This document shows, piece by piece, positions 1-9,290 of a stretch of 64,000 nt of DNA; position 1 is the first letter of the stretch; each line of letters starts with the position of its first letter. A program made the position numbers and the translations under genes. The DNA is taken from NCBI GenBank assembly GCA_052034585.1, contig JBPOIJ010000017.1, positions 124,001-188,000 on the forward strand. The letters run 5' to 3'. The notes beneath the pieces are model-generated. The model was not told where the DNA came from. It did no database searches and saw only the letters and a program-made list of their open reading frames with translations. The stretch comes from Xiheimicrobium sp052034585. Its GTDB lineage: Bacteria; Myxococcota; Myxococcia; Myxococcales; Myxococcaceae.

Positions 1-865
1 CCGAGATCGACATTCCAAAGAGGCTGATCGGCAAGAGCGCGATCGTCTGCGCGTAGGTGAGCACCGACACTGCGCGCGCCGAGACCAGCGAGGCCAAGGC
101 GAGATCGACGTACGCGCTCACCTGCACCACGCCGCGCGCCGCCACCGCCGGCCCGAAGCCACCGAGCACCTCCTTCACCGAGGCGAGCGAAACAGACGGC
201 CTTGGATCGAACCGGCCAAGGAGCGCGAGCACGTTCGGGAGCTGCACCACGAACTGGAGCACGCTGCCAGCCACCGTCGCCCAGGCGACGACCTCGATCA
301 CCGCGTCGAGCGGCTGGCCCCGGAAGACGATCAGCGCGACGACGATCGCTCCGTTCCACACCACCGGCGCCGCGTACGAGAGGAAGAACTTCTTGTGGCT
401 GTTGAGAATGCCGAGGCACCACGCCGAGAGCACCAGCACGCCAGTGCCGGGGAAGATGATGCGCACCAACGAGACGGTGAGCTCGAACGCCGCTCCCTCG
501 TAGCCAGGCGCGATGAGCCGCACGAGCCACGGAGCGCCCAAGAGGCCCACCGCCACCACCGCGCCGACGAGCAACGAGAGCAACCCGAAGATCGCGCCCG
601 CCGTCTTGCGCGCCAGCTCCGAATCGCCCTTCGCGCGAAGCCCCGCATAGACGGGAATGAACGACGCCGAGAGCACGCCTTCACCGAGCAGGTTCTGGAG
701 CACGTTCGGAATGCGCGTCGCCGCCGAGAACGCCGCCGCTTCGAGCCCGCTGCCGAACACCGCCGCGAACAACTTCTGCCGAACGAGACCCGCGATGCGG
801 GAGAGGAGAATGCCCGCGGCGACCAGCGCGGCGGCCCTGCCACTGCGTGACGGCGTCTCGGACAC
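1..865 (-). CDS. murJ: Lipid II flippase MurJ/MviN (N-terminal part, runs off left edge)
   Basis: Multi-pass inner-membrane protein of the MviN/MurJ family, which moves lipid II across the cytoplasmic membrane during peptidoglycan synthesis. The minus-strand reading starts at a GTG (865-863) and opens with the family N-terminus: a hydrophobic stretch, then SRIAGLVRQKLFAAVFG, then RIPNVLQNLLGEGVLSASFIPVYA. Several more hydrophobic segments follow up to base 1, where the gene is still open, so about 288 residues of an expected 500 or more are present. No convincing Shine-Dalgarno precedes the GTG. The next gene upstream is divergent. The family call is firm; the exact start is less so. Confidence 0.9.
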   Translation of the reverse strand, partial: MSETPSRSGRAAALVAAGILLSRIAGLVRQKLFAAVFGSGLEAAAFSAATRIPNVLQNLLGEGVLSASFIPVYAGLRAKGDSELARKTAGAIFGLLSLLVGAVVAVGLLGAPWLVRLIAPGYEGAAFELTVSLVRIIFPGTGVLVLSAWCLGILNSHKKFFLSYAAPVVWNGAIVVALIVFRGQPLDAVIEVVAWATVAGSVLQFVVQLPNVLALLGRFDPRPSVSLASVKEVLGGFGPAVAARGVVQVSAYVDLALASLVSARAVSVLTYAQTIALLPISLFGMSIS

Positions 866-957
866 AGTCCTGTTGTACTGCCTGGGGCGTGCCTGGGAAG
901 AAAGCCCACTCCTCCCCACGTGCTCTCGTCGGACTGAAGCGCGCGCGGTTCTTGAGC

Positions 958-971
958 CACCCACGTGGGTG
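958..971. repeat. 14-bp perfect palindrome in the divergent intergenic region
   Basis: CACCCACGTGGGTG reads identically on both strands. It lies between the murJ start (865) and the secreted-protein start (1119). A dyad in a divergent promoter region could be an operator for a dimeric regulator. No -35/-10 pair was convincing nearby. The rest of 866-1118 holds no gene I can support. Confidence 0.45.
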
Positions 972-1118
972 TCCCGGCTCACCCACACTCGCTCCTCGGA
1001 CACCACGCTCCAGACACCCTGGTGCGCTCCAGACCTGGGTCCGGTGGATACATTGCAGAGAGGTCCAGGGCTCCCTCATCATCTCGTTCACCCAATGGTG
1101 GGAGGAGGTTTCAACAAA

Positions 1119-1787
1119 ATGCAGAAGCTGACGTTGAAGTGGTTGGTGGTGTCCTTCGCTGTCTCGACCGCCGCGTTCGCCCAGACCCAGGCGGACATCG
1201 ATCGGTGGAACACGGACTGGGCGACGTTCCAGATGCTCAGCGCGATTCCTCTCGAGCTGCGCGGCATGGTGCAGGCGAGTCAGGATCTGCCAATCACCAT
1301 CGACGAAAAGCAGAAGAAGACCTTCGACATCTACTCGAACGTCTACAACGCGCTCGGCGTCCACCCGTTCCTCGTCAAGATCACCCCCATCCGCGTCACC
1401 AAGGACCGCTTCGACTTCCTCTCGTACGAAGACATTCCGCTGCCCGACGGCACCATCTTCAACTCCGTCTCGGCAGCGCAGATGCGCTTCGATCGCGCCC
1501 ACAACGTCTACGAGGTCGACACCTTCACCGCGCCCGGCGTCATCACCCGCCAGCGAATCACCTTCACCAAGACCGGCCCGCACTCGACCCTCGTGAACGA
1601 GCACCTCGTCTTCGAGACCACTCCCGAGTTCATCGGCCTGGCGACGCAGGGCGGGGTGATCGCACACTCGATCGTCCAGCAGGTCGTGAAGACGAAGATC
1701 GAGGCTGGCCTGCTCCGCCCCATCCGCTTCCCGCGCTGGGTGCCTGGCTACTCCCACCACAACTGTGAAGGCGAAGCCGACGACTGA
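1119..1787 (+). CDS. Secreted protein of unknown function
   Basis: A 222-residue protein with a clear signal peptide (MQKLTLKWLVVSFAVSTAAFAQ, cleavage after AFA or AQ), so probably periplasmic or secreted. The ATG at 1119 is preferred to an in-frame ATG 24 bases upstream. It leads straight into the signal peptide and follows a GGAGGAGG ribosome binding site at 1101-1108. The mature part is mixed alpha/beta with no motif I recognise. A lipid-binding START/SRPBCC-like fold is only a guess from the long beta-rich middle. It is followed after 17 bases by a DUF2378 gene. Confidence 0.7.
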   Translation: MQKLTLKWLVVSFAVSTAAFAQTQADIDRWNTDWATFQMLSAIPLELRGMVQASQDLPITIDEKQKKTFDIYSNVYNALGVHPFLVKITPIRVTKDRFDFLSYEDIPLPDGTIFNSVSAAQMRFDRAHNVYEVDTFTAPGVITRQRITFTKTGPHSTLVNEHLVFETTPEFIGLATQGGVIAHSIVQQVVKTKIEAGLLRPIRFPRWVPGYSHHNCEGEADD

Positions 1788-1804
1788 CGTGCTAGACAGG
1801 GGGG

Positions 1805-2353
1805 GTGAGTTCTGACCCTCGTGTCATTTTCAAGCACTGCGGTGAAGCGTTGGTTCGAGGGCTCGGCACGCGGCTGACGCCCGACCTGGCGCAGAGGCTC
1901 GCAGACGCAGGGCTGGACCCGAGGCCGGGGGCTGAATTGCCTCCGGCCTTCGAGTTCGATCGGTGGGCGCGCATTCTCGACGTGGTGGCGAAGGAGCTGT
2001 CGCCCGCTGATCTTGCGGCGGGCCACCATCAGATCGGTGAGCTGATCACCGACGCCTACCTCGAGAACTTCATCGGCCGCGCGCTCAAGCCGGTCATCTC
2101 GCTCATCGGCATGAGGCGCGCGCTCGGGCGAATGCGCCAGAACTTCCGCGTCGCCAACAACTACTCCGAAGCGACCGCGACCGACGTCGCCCCTGGTGAA
2201 GTTCGCCTGTGGGTCAACGAGACGGGCATGATGGTGCACTTCTACCGCGGCATTCTCACCCGCGGTCTTCTGCTCACCTCGCCGAAGAGCCTCTCGGTCG
2301 AGATCGAGAAGACTGGCGGCGACGGAGTGACCTACTTGGTGCGCTGGGCCTGA
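1805..2353 (+). CDS. DUF2378 (TIGR02265) family protein, myxobacterial paralogue A
   Basis: A 182-residue cytoplasmic protein with the character of the DUF2378/TIGR02265 family, a myxobacteria-expanded family of unknown function. Seen here: an RLADAGLDP element early, an F-x-RW helix near residue 50, a LITDAYLENFIGRALKP stretch, and a C-terminal beta region. Start is GTG at 1805 behind a G-run that can act as ribosome binding site. Its last 22 bases overlap the tail of a convergent second family member. Function unknown. Confidence 0.78.
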   Translation: MSSDPRVIFKHCGEALVRGLGTRLTPDLAQRLADAGLDPRPGAELPPAFEFDRWARILDVVAKELSPADLAAGHHQIGELITDAYLENFIGRALKPVISLIGMRRALGRMRQNFRVANNYSEATATDVAPGEVRLWVNETGMMVHFYRGILTRGLLLTSPKSLSVEIEKTGGDGVTYLVRWA

Positions 2354-2883
2354 GCGTCCCAGGCGATGTCGACGGTGAAGCTGGTGGGCTTCACTTCGAG
2401 CACCCGCACCTTGGGGCTGATCTTGTTGATGCGGAGCACCGCGTCGACGGCGCCCGCAGTGAACCAGGGCACCCCTTGGTCGCCGAACAGCGTCACCTGG
2501 TAGTGGCCGGGCCCCACCTTCGTCACCTCGGGCGGGCGCACGTCACCGACGATGCCACTCGAGAAGAAGCGCGGGAGCCGCATGCAGAGCGCGTCGGCCG
2601 AGAGGAACGGCAGGGCCGCCTCGATCACCTTCCCGACGATGGTGCCGAGGTAGCCGCGCACCATTCGGGCTCCCAGCTGGAACTCGGCGTCGGCCGGCGA
2701 GAGCGTGGGGTAGTACTCCATGGCGGCGACGTTGAGTGACTGGCGCCAGACCTCGACGGCGTAGGCCGGCTCCATGCGCTCCGGGTTGAAGCCGACGGCC
2801 TTGAGCCTCCCGACGATCGGCCCGTTCACCTTGAGGGCCCGAATGAACATGCCCTCGAACGTGCTCGCCGCGATCTGAACCAT
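2332..2883 (-). CDS. DUF2378 (TIGR02265) family protein, myxobacterial paralogue B
   Basis: A 183-residue protein of the same family as its convergent neighbour. It shares the layout of N-terminal FIRALK region, KAVGFNPERMEP segment, W-x-Q-SLNVAA helix, GARMVRGYLGTIVGKV segment and C-terminal beta domain ending in a DIAWDAQ motif. Starts with ATG at 2883. The two stop codons are crossed so that the 3' ends share 22 bases (2332-2353). Two family members tail to tail suggest an inverted duplication, though the sequences have diverged strongly. Function unknown. Confidence 0.78.
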   Translation of the reverse strand: MVQIAASTFEGMFIRALKVNGPIVGRLKAVGFNPERMEPAYAVEVWRQSLNVAAMEYYPTLSPADAEFQLGARMVRGYLGTIVGKVIEAALPFLSADALCMRLPRFFSSGIVGDVRPPEVTKVGPGHYQVTLFGDQGVPWFTAGAVDAVLRINKISPKVRVLEVKPTSFTVDIAWDAQAQRTK

Positions 2884-2910
2884 GTCCCCTTCCCGTGCTG
2901 CAGAGGACGA

Positions 2911-3264
2911 TCACTCTACCCTGGTTTCGCGAGGAACGAAGTTCTCCCAACGGCGAGGCGGCACCGGGGCGTCGTTCTTCGCTTGCCGCTTGAAGATGAA
3001 CCAATGGGGAAAGACGTAGACCCAGTACCCGACGGGCACCTGGTGGCCAGCCCACTCGGTGCCCGCCCAGAAGCCCCAGTCGTAGATCTCCCCGTAGGTC
3101 GCGTAGTCCGCCGACACCTCGATCCACTTGAGGAGGTCGGCGTACTTCCCGTTTCGGGTGGCCGCCTGGAACGCCGCGGGGGACGGCGGGCGGGGAGCTC
3201 GATCGTCCGCCAGGGCGGCGGGGACGAGGGCGAGCGTGAGCATCAGGATCAGGGAACGACACAT
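2911..3264 (-). CDS. Small secreted protein, unknown function
   Basis: A 117-residue protein with a signal peptide (MCRSLILMLTLALVPAALAD). The ATG at 3264 follows a strong GGGGAGG ribosome binding site. The mature part is Trp- and Tyr-rich: DWGFWAGTEWAGHQVPVGYW followed by PHWFIFKR. I do not recognise the family. It lies upstream of, and reads towards, the DUF2378 gene ending at 2332. It is divergent from the NtrC-type regulator, with 84 bases between starts. A periplasmic location is inferred from the leader only. Confidence 0.68.
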   Translation of the reverse strand: MCRSLILMLTLALVPAALADDRAPRPPSPAAFQAATRNGKYADLLKWIEVSADYATYGEIYDWGFWAGTEWAGHQVPVGYWVYVFPHWFIFKRQAKNDAPVPPRRWENFVPRETRVE

Positions 3265-3348
3265 GTGGACCTCCCCACGCTCGACGCCAGCGGGCCGACG
3301 ACGGTTCCGAGCTTGACGCATCTGCCGCGTCAGTCCAAACACCCTCCA

Positions 3349-4746
<1,398 letters not shown>

Positions 4747-4757
4747 CCAGCACGGAA

Positions 4758-4772
4758 GAGCGGTGGCCGCTC
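4758..4772 (+). terminator. Possible hairpin terminator after the response regulator
   Basis: GAGCGG-tgg-CCGCTC forms a six-base-pair GC stem with a three-base loop 12 bases after the response-regulator stop. There is no uridine tract, so at best it is an atypical or Rho-assisted terminator. Confidence 0.3.
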
Positions 4773-4859
4773 GCCTGTTGCAGCCACGACAGACCTGTGG
4801 CGAAAAACTTCCACATTCCCCCGACGCCGGTACGTTCCGCTCAACCACGGAGCCGACGC

Positions 4860-5945
4860 ATGCCCGAAATGCCCACCCTGGGAACGCCCGAGAAGAAGTC
4901 GCCGATCGCGCAGGTCGCGATCATCGCCGCCATCGCCGGCACCGTCGCCGGCCTCGGCTATTGGGTGACCCACAAGAACGTCGCCGAAGCGGCCCCATCG
5001 ACTCCTGCCGAGCCACCAGCGCCGCTCGCCGAGCCGATCGCGCCCTCGTCGGCCCCACCACCGCCAACGACCGCTGCCGCGACGCCCAACCCGGAAGCCG
5101 TGCCCGCTCAGCCCGCGCCTGCGCCGCTCAGCCCCACGGTGGCGACCGCCAAGAAGGGCGGCCTCCAGATGCTCACCACCAGCATCGCCGGCCCGCTCGA
5201 GACCGCGATCGTCAAGGAGACCAGCCGCGAGCTCGGCGGCCCGCTCACCCAGGTGATCAACCGGTCACTCGTCTGGTGGCTCAAGGTGCCGGGCGATCTC
5301 GTCAAGGGCGACACGCTCTCGGCGCTGTACGAAGAGCGCGAAGGCCAGGAGCCGCTCGTCCACGCGGTTCGCTACACGAGCCGGAAGTTCGGCAAGACCT
5401 TTCAGGCGTACCGGTTCCAACCGGCCGGAGCGAGCCACCCGTCCTTCTTCCAACCCGACGGCAGCACCCTCGAGGAGCGCCTCGCCGATCCGCCGATCGA
5501 CGACTACGAGCAGATCACCTCGCTGTTGCGTGACGGACGGCGACACCAGGGCGTCGACTTCAAGGCGCCGGTGGGCACGCCGGTGCGCGCGACGTTCGAC
5601 GGCGTCATCACCCGGAAGAACTGGAACTTCAGGGGCAACGGCAACTCGCTGGAGATCGAGGAGTCGGGCGGCAAGGCGCGCACGGCGCTCTTCCTCCATC
5701 TCTCCGAGGTGCCTGGCTCGGTGAAGCCTGGCGATCGGGTGAAGCGCGGCCAGGTGATCGCGAAGTCGGGCAACACCGGTCACTCGTTCGCGCCGCACCT
5801 GCACTACCAGCTGAGCCAGGGCGGGAAGGTGATCGACCCGTTCCAGAGCCACGCCACCTCGCGCGGTGAGCTGCCAGCGAGCGAGCGGGCCTCGTTCGAC
5901 GCCGCCGTCGCCAAGCTGCGTGCCCAGCTCCCGGGCGAGAGCTGA
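4860..5945 (+). CDS. Membrane-anchored M23 (LytM) peptidase
   Basis: A 361-residue protein with one N-terminal membrane anchor (about residues 17-36), an Ala/Pro-rich linker (45-95) that may span periplasm, and a C-terminal M23 domain. Zinc ligands look intact: H229-x3-D233 in HQGVDF, and the HLH of APHLHYQL near residue 308. The domain should cut peptidoglycan cross-links; the upstream region (about 100-200) resembles the regulatory arm of LytM/OapA-type enzymes. The ATG at 4860 is chosen because it puts the anchor at the N-terminus. It stands alone between the response regulator and an outer-membrane protein gene. Confidence 0.88.
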   Translation: MPEMPTLGTPEKKSPIAQVAIIAAIAGTVAGLGYWVTHKNVAEAAPSTPAEPPAPLAEPIAPSSAPPPPTTAAATPNPEAVPAQPAPAPLSPTVATAKKGGLQMLTTSIAGPLETAIVKETSRELGGPLTQVINRSLVWWLKVPGDLVKGDTLSALYEEREGQEPLVHAVRYTSRKFGKTFQAYRFQPAGASHPSFFQPDGSTLEERLADPPIDDYEQITSLLRDGRRHQGVDFKAPVGTPVRATFDGVITRKNWNFRGNGNSLEIEESGGKARTALFLHLSEVPGSVKPGDRVKRGQVIAKSGNTGHSFAPHLHYQLSQGGKVIDPFQSHATSRGELPASERASFDAAVAKLRAQLPGES

Positions 5946-5985
5946 GGGTTCGGCTCCGCGGCGAGTCCCACCCCGCTCGTGTTTC

Positions 5986-6014
5986 TTGTCAGCCGCCGAG
6001 CCCACGCCTACCCT
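5986..6014 (+). promoter_or_regulatory. Candidate housekeeping promoter, near-leaderless
   Basis: TTGTCA (5986-5991), 17-base spacer, TACCCT (6009-6014). The expected transcription start falls about 7 bases later, at the GTG/ATG start of the barrel gene (6021/6024). No Shine-Dalgarno lies upstream of that start. Confidence 0.45.
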
Positions 6015-6023
6015 CGGGCAGTG

Positions 6024-7298
6024 ATGCTGAGCCGCCTTGGCGTCGTCGCCGCTCTCTCGTTGATCGCGTCCTTCGCGCAGGCTGCGGAGGTCACCCGGGT
6101 CGCCTCGTCCTTCGAAGAGAAGGACCCGTTCGGCATGTACTTCGACTTCACCTTCGATCGGGTGTTCGATCGGGCGAAGATCGCCCGCGAGTGGTACCAG
6201 CAAGGCACCCTCGAAGACGTCAGCGAGCTGCGCTATCTCCGTGACGAGACGCACCTCGCCATCGACGCGCACGTCGGCCTCTTCCGTGACGTCGAGCTGC
6301 ACATCGGGGTGCCCATCGTCTTCCAGCAGGATCGCCGGTGGGTCTTCGCGAAGGACACGACCGACGCGAACACCACCATCTACCGCAACTGCGGAGACGC
6401 TCGCGGAGCTGCCTGCGCGACCCCCGGCTCTGGAAGCGGTCACCTCTTCGAGATGGGCGCCGATGGGGTGAACTCCTACCGCGGCGGCCTGGGCAACTTC
6501 ACCTTCGGGCTCGCGTGGAACGTCTTCAACCAGAAGAAGGACGACACCAAGCCCACCTGGACCCTGCGCTTCGACTACACCGCGCCCACCGCTGGGCTGC
6601 TCAACCCCTCGGTCGCGACGACCTCCGACATGCGGGGCGGCATCGGTGATCGAGTGCACCACTACGCGTTCTCGACCGCGGTCTCCAAGCGCATCATCGA
6701 CGTCTTCGAGCCATACCTCGCGGTGACCTACGTGCTGCCGTGGCAGGGCCCTGGCTTCTACTCGAACTGCGACGACGCCAAGGACGTGCGCATGGCGCGC
6801 GCCGAGAACTGCGGCCAAGGCCCCTGGTCGCGTCAGGAGACGGGCATTCGCCCCGCGCACGTCGGCGTCTTCACCTTCGGCAACGAGATCATCGCCTTCG
6901 AGCGACCCGATCGGTTCCAGCGGGTCGTCGTCGATCTGCGCGGCTTCTGGCAGTACACGTCGGAAGGTCGCACCTACAACGAGATGTCCGATCTGATGGG
7001 CAAGCTGCTCTACACCTCGGACTACGGCACCGTGGGTGCGCAGCTCGGCTTCGTGGGCCAGGCCGCCGAGTTCGTGATGCTCCGCGCCTACGGCTCGGTC
7101 GCCTACAACACCGATCACTTCCTCACGAACGAGAACATCGGCAAGGACAACAACGGCAACGGCACCGTCGACATCTCGAGCGCGCCCGGGGAGATCAACC
7201 CGAACTACGACTTCCGCGTCGATCGGGTCGGCCGCCGCTTCCGTGTGCAGGAGCAGCTGGTCTGGCGGATCCAGGTGACCGCGACGCTGAACTTCTGA
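6024..7298 (+). CDS. Predicted outer-membrane beta-barrel protein
   Basis: About 424 residues with a signal peptide (MLSRLGVVAALSLIASFAQA) and a body rich in alternating aromatic/polar strands. Examples are GGLGNFTFGLAWNVFNQ, WTLRFDYTAP and FTFGNEIIAF. The C-terminus is Phe (QVTATLNF), the usual BAM recognition residue. These point to a transmembrane barrel, perhaps a transport or solute-channel-like protein of the conserved myxobacterial set. Start may be ATG 6024 or the adjacent GTG 6021; an earlier ATG at 5979 would spoil the leader. It ends four bases before a convergent gene. Confidence 0.75.
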   Translation: MLSRLGVVAALSLIASFAQAAEVTRVASSFEEKDPFGMYFDFTFDRVFDRAKIAREWYQQGTLEDVSELRYLRDETHLAIDAHVGLFRDVELHIGVPIVFQQDRRWVFAKDTTDANTTIYRNCGDARGAACATPGSGSGHLFEMGADGVNSYRGGLGNFTFGLAWNVFNQKKDDTKPTWTLRFDYTAPTAGLLNPSVATTSDMRGGIGDRVHHYAFSTAVSKRIIDVFEPYLAVTYVLPWQGPGFYSNCDDAKDVRMARAENCGQGPWSRQETGIRPAHVGVFTFGNEIIAFERPDRFQRVVVDLRGFWQYTSEGRTYNEMSDLMGKLLYTSDYGTVGAQLGFVGQAAEFVMLRAYGSVAYNTDHFLTNENIGKDNNGNGTVDISSAPGEINPNYDFRVDRVGRRFRVQEQLVWRIQVTATLNF

Positions 7299-7302
7299 GG
7301 CG

Positions 7303-8682
7303 TCAGCTCTTCTTCGTTCCCACCACCACGCAGTTCGTCGCCGGCCACGGCAGCGCGCCGCCGTGGAGATCGGTCACCCGGACCGTGCCCTCGTAGCGGT
7401 TCTTCACGATCCACGCGTTGCGGGTCTCTTCGAGGTGCAGCGGGGTGAAGCCGGCGCGCTCGAGGGCGCCCTTCCACTCGGCGAGCGTCAGTGGGCCGAA
7501 CTCCTCGTTCACCTCGATGTGCCAGTTCTTGAGGTAGTCCTTCTTGCAGAGGAACTCGTTGGCGTCGTGGGAGGACACCTCGACGATCGAGGGCGAGACG
7601 CGCACGAAGGACACGCCCTGCCCTTGCCGGAACTCCTTCGCGAAGCGCTCGAAGGTCGCCCTCGTCGCGTCATCGAGCAGCTCGAGCCTCCACCGAGCGG
7701 GCTCGGGGCTGACGCCGTCGCGAATGAGCACGTGCCCTCCCGGCTCCAGCTCGGTCCACGCGTTGCGCAGCGCGCGATCGATCTCCGAGGGCCGGTAGCC
7801 GCTGTACGAGTGCACCTCGTGCATCACCGAGGAGAAGATGACGGTGCTGGCGCTCGCCGGCGGGACGCAGACGTCGATCACGTTGCCGAACACCAGGGTG
7901 ACGTCGTCGGTGGCGTAGGTGTTCTCGTCGCAGACCCGGAGGAACTCCCGCGAGAGATCGACGCCCGAGAGCCGTGAGCTCGGGAAGAGCCGCGACAGCT
8001 CCACCATCAGCTTCCCGGTGCCGCAGCCCTTGTCGACCAAGTGGCCCGGCTTCACCCAGCGGAGCAGCTCCTCGAGCTTCTGCCGCAGCGACGCGTCCAT
8101 CTGGGCGCCGTAGCTCGCGAAGTCGCGCAGGTGACCGAGCTCGCCGTCGTCGTTGAGGAGCTTCTGATGGAAGATCGATCGGAGCGAGGCGAGGAGCTCG
8201 GGCCGCTCGAAGACCGCCCGCGTCTCCGGGGTCGCCTCGGCCTGCCAGTCACGCCCGTCGACGATGCGCTGCACCAGCTCGTGGGGCGTCAGGCCCTTCA
8301 CTTCCTGAGTGACGATCGAGAAGCCTCGAGCGGCGAAGAGCGCGTCGACGTCACGGTTGGCGGAGTGGACGCGGGTCGTCTCTGGCGCGAGCGAACGGCC
8401 GGTCTGAGCCTGCACCGCCGAGAGCACGTGCTGCACCCAGGCGTCGGAGTCGGGGATGTCGTCGATGGTGACCAGCTCGAACGGCTTCCCTGCGCGCTCG
8501 AGGGCGGGGCGCACCATCGACAGTCGATCGGCGAGCGAGAGCGGGTTGCGCCGGGTGCCCGCGTGATTGGCGCTGGTGACGACACAGACGAGCCGATCGA
8601 TCGGCTCACGGGCCAGCGACTCGAGCCAGGTCGCCTGCGCCGAGGTGACCGCGTGGAATCGTCCGAGGAGCAAGGCGTCCAT
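7303..8682 (-). CDS. Degenerate NMN-adenylyltransferase-like / SAM methyltransferase fusion
   Basis: A 459-residue two-domain protein. Residues 1-165 align by eye with nicotinamide-nucleotide adenylyltransferase (NadM-type): MDALLLGRFH opening, TRRNPLSLADRLSMVRPAL like the family TRENP-x-GERLEMI segment, and a helical IVDGRDW end. The catalytic H-x-G-H is replaced by T-S-A-Q (residues 13-16), so adenylyl transfer is doubtful. Residues about 205-400 are a class I methyltransferase with motif I LVDKGCGTG (215-223) and SGVDLS for motif II. Start ATG 8682 is favoured because GRF must be near the N-terminus. Substrate unknown. It is divergent from the ECF sigma gene. Confidence 0.75.
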   Translation of the reverse strand: MDALLLGRFHAVTSAQATWLESLAREPIDRLVCVVTSANHAGTRRNPLSLADRLSMVRPALERAGKPFELVTIDDIPDSDAWVQHVLSAVQAQTGRSLAPETTRVHSANRDVDALFAARGFSIVTQEVKGLTPHELVQRIVDGRDWQAEATPETRAVFERPELLASLRSIFHQKLLNDDGELGHLRDFASYGAQMDASLRQKLEELLRWVKPGHLVDKGCGTGKLMVELSRLFPSSRLSGVDLSREFLRVCDENTYATDDVTLVFGNVIDVCVPPASASTVIFSSVMHEVHSYSGYRPSEIDRALRNAWTELEPGGHVLIRDGVSPEPARWRLELLDDATRATFERFAKEFRQGQGVSFVRVSPSIVEVSSHDANEFLCKKDYLKNWHIEVNEEFGPLTLAEWKGALERAGFTPLHLEETRNAWIVKNRYEGTVRVTDLHGGALPWPATNCVVVGTKKS

Positions 8683-8732
8683 GGGGCGCGGAGATTCCCA
8701 AACCCTCGGAACCGAAGGAACTTCTTTGGGCG

Positions 8733-9290
8733 GTGACGGATTTCGAGGGGGCGAACACTCATGCTCAAGTGACCGCGCTGGTGACGCTGACGCCTCCACG
8801 GCTGGATCTCGCGACGCTCTACCAGGCCCACGGTCGGCAGGTCTGGCGCACCGTCGCGCGCCTCGGGGTGCCCTTCGAGGGGGTGGAGGACGTGGTGCAG
8901 GAGGTCTTCCTCATCGCGCACGGGCGCTCGAACTTCGCGGCGCACTCGAGCCCGCTGACCTACCTGTTGGGCATCGCCATCAAGCTCGCTGCGAACGCGC
9001 GGCGAACCAGCAGACGTCGAGTCGCGATCGCGGTGCCCGACTCGCTCCCTGATGGGGCCCGAGGGGTCGACGAGGAGCTCGATCGGCGGCGGCTGCTCAC
9101 CGAGCTCGATCGAACGCTCTCGATCCTCCCGGACGAGCAGCGCGAGGTGCTGGTGCTCTGCGATCTGGAGTCGCTCTCGGCGCCGGAGGTGTCGGCCGTG
9201 CTCGGGGTGAAGCTCAACACCGTCTATTCCCGGCTGAGGCTCGCGCGCGCCGCGCTCCTCCGGCACCTCGGCAAGGAGGCGCGCTCATGA
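8733..9290 (+). CDS. ECF-type RNA polymerase sigma factor
   Basis: A 185-residue sigma-70-family protein of the ECF group. Region 2 is at about residues 25-95 (TLYQAHGRQVWRTVARLG, VEDVVQEVFL). Region 4 is at about 125-180 (LPDEQREVLVLCDLESLSAPEVSAVL then VKLNTVYSRLRLARAAL helix-turn-helix). GTG start at 8733, with only 50 bases to the divergent fusion gene. Its ATGA stop/start overlap with the next gene (9287-9290) marks an operon of three. The two downstream proteins are the likely regulator or clients of this sigma factor. Confidence 0.9.
   Translation: MTDFEGANTHAQVTALVTLTPPRLDLATLYQAHGRQVWRTVARLGVPFEGVEDVVQEVFLIAHGRSNFAAHSSPLTYLLGIAIKLAANARRTSRRRVAIAVPDSLPDGARGVDEELDRRRLLTELDRTLSILPDEQREVLVLCDLESLSAPEVSAVLGVKLNTVYSRLRLARAALLRHLGKEARS

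Noticed and set aside
5946..6023. GGCTC/GAGCC inverted repeat as a terminator after the M23 gene
   Set aside because: The arms are short and far apart and no T-run follows; the region fits a promoter better.
5265..7118. 617-residue minus-strand frame over the M23 and barrel genes
   Set aside because: No leader, no domain, and biased composition; both covered genes have clear motifs.
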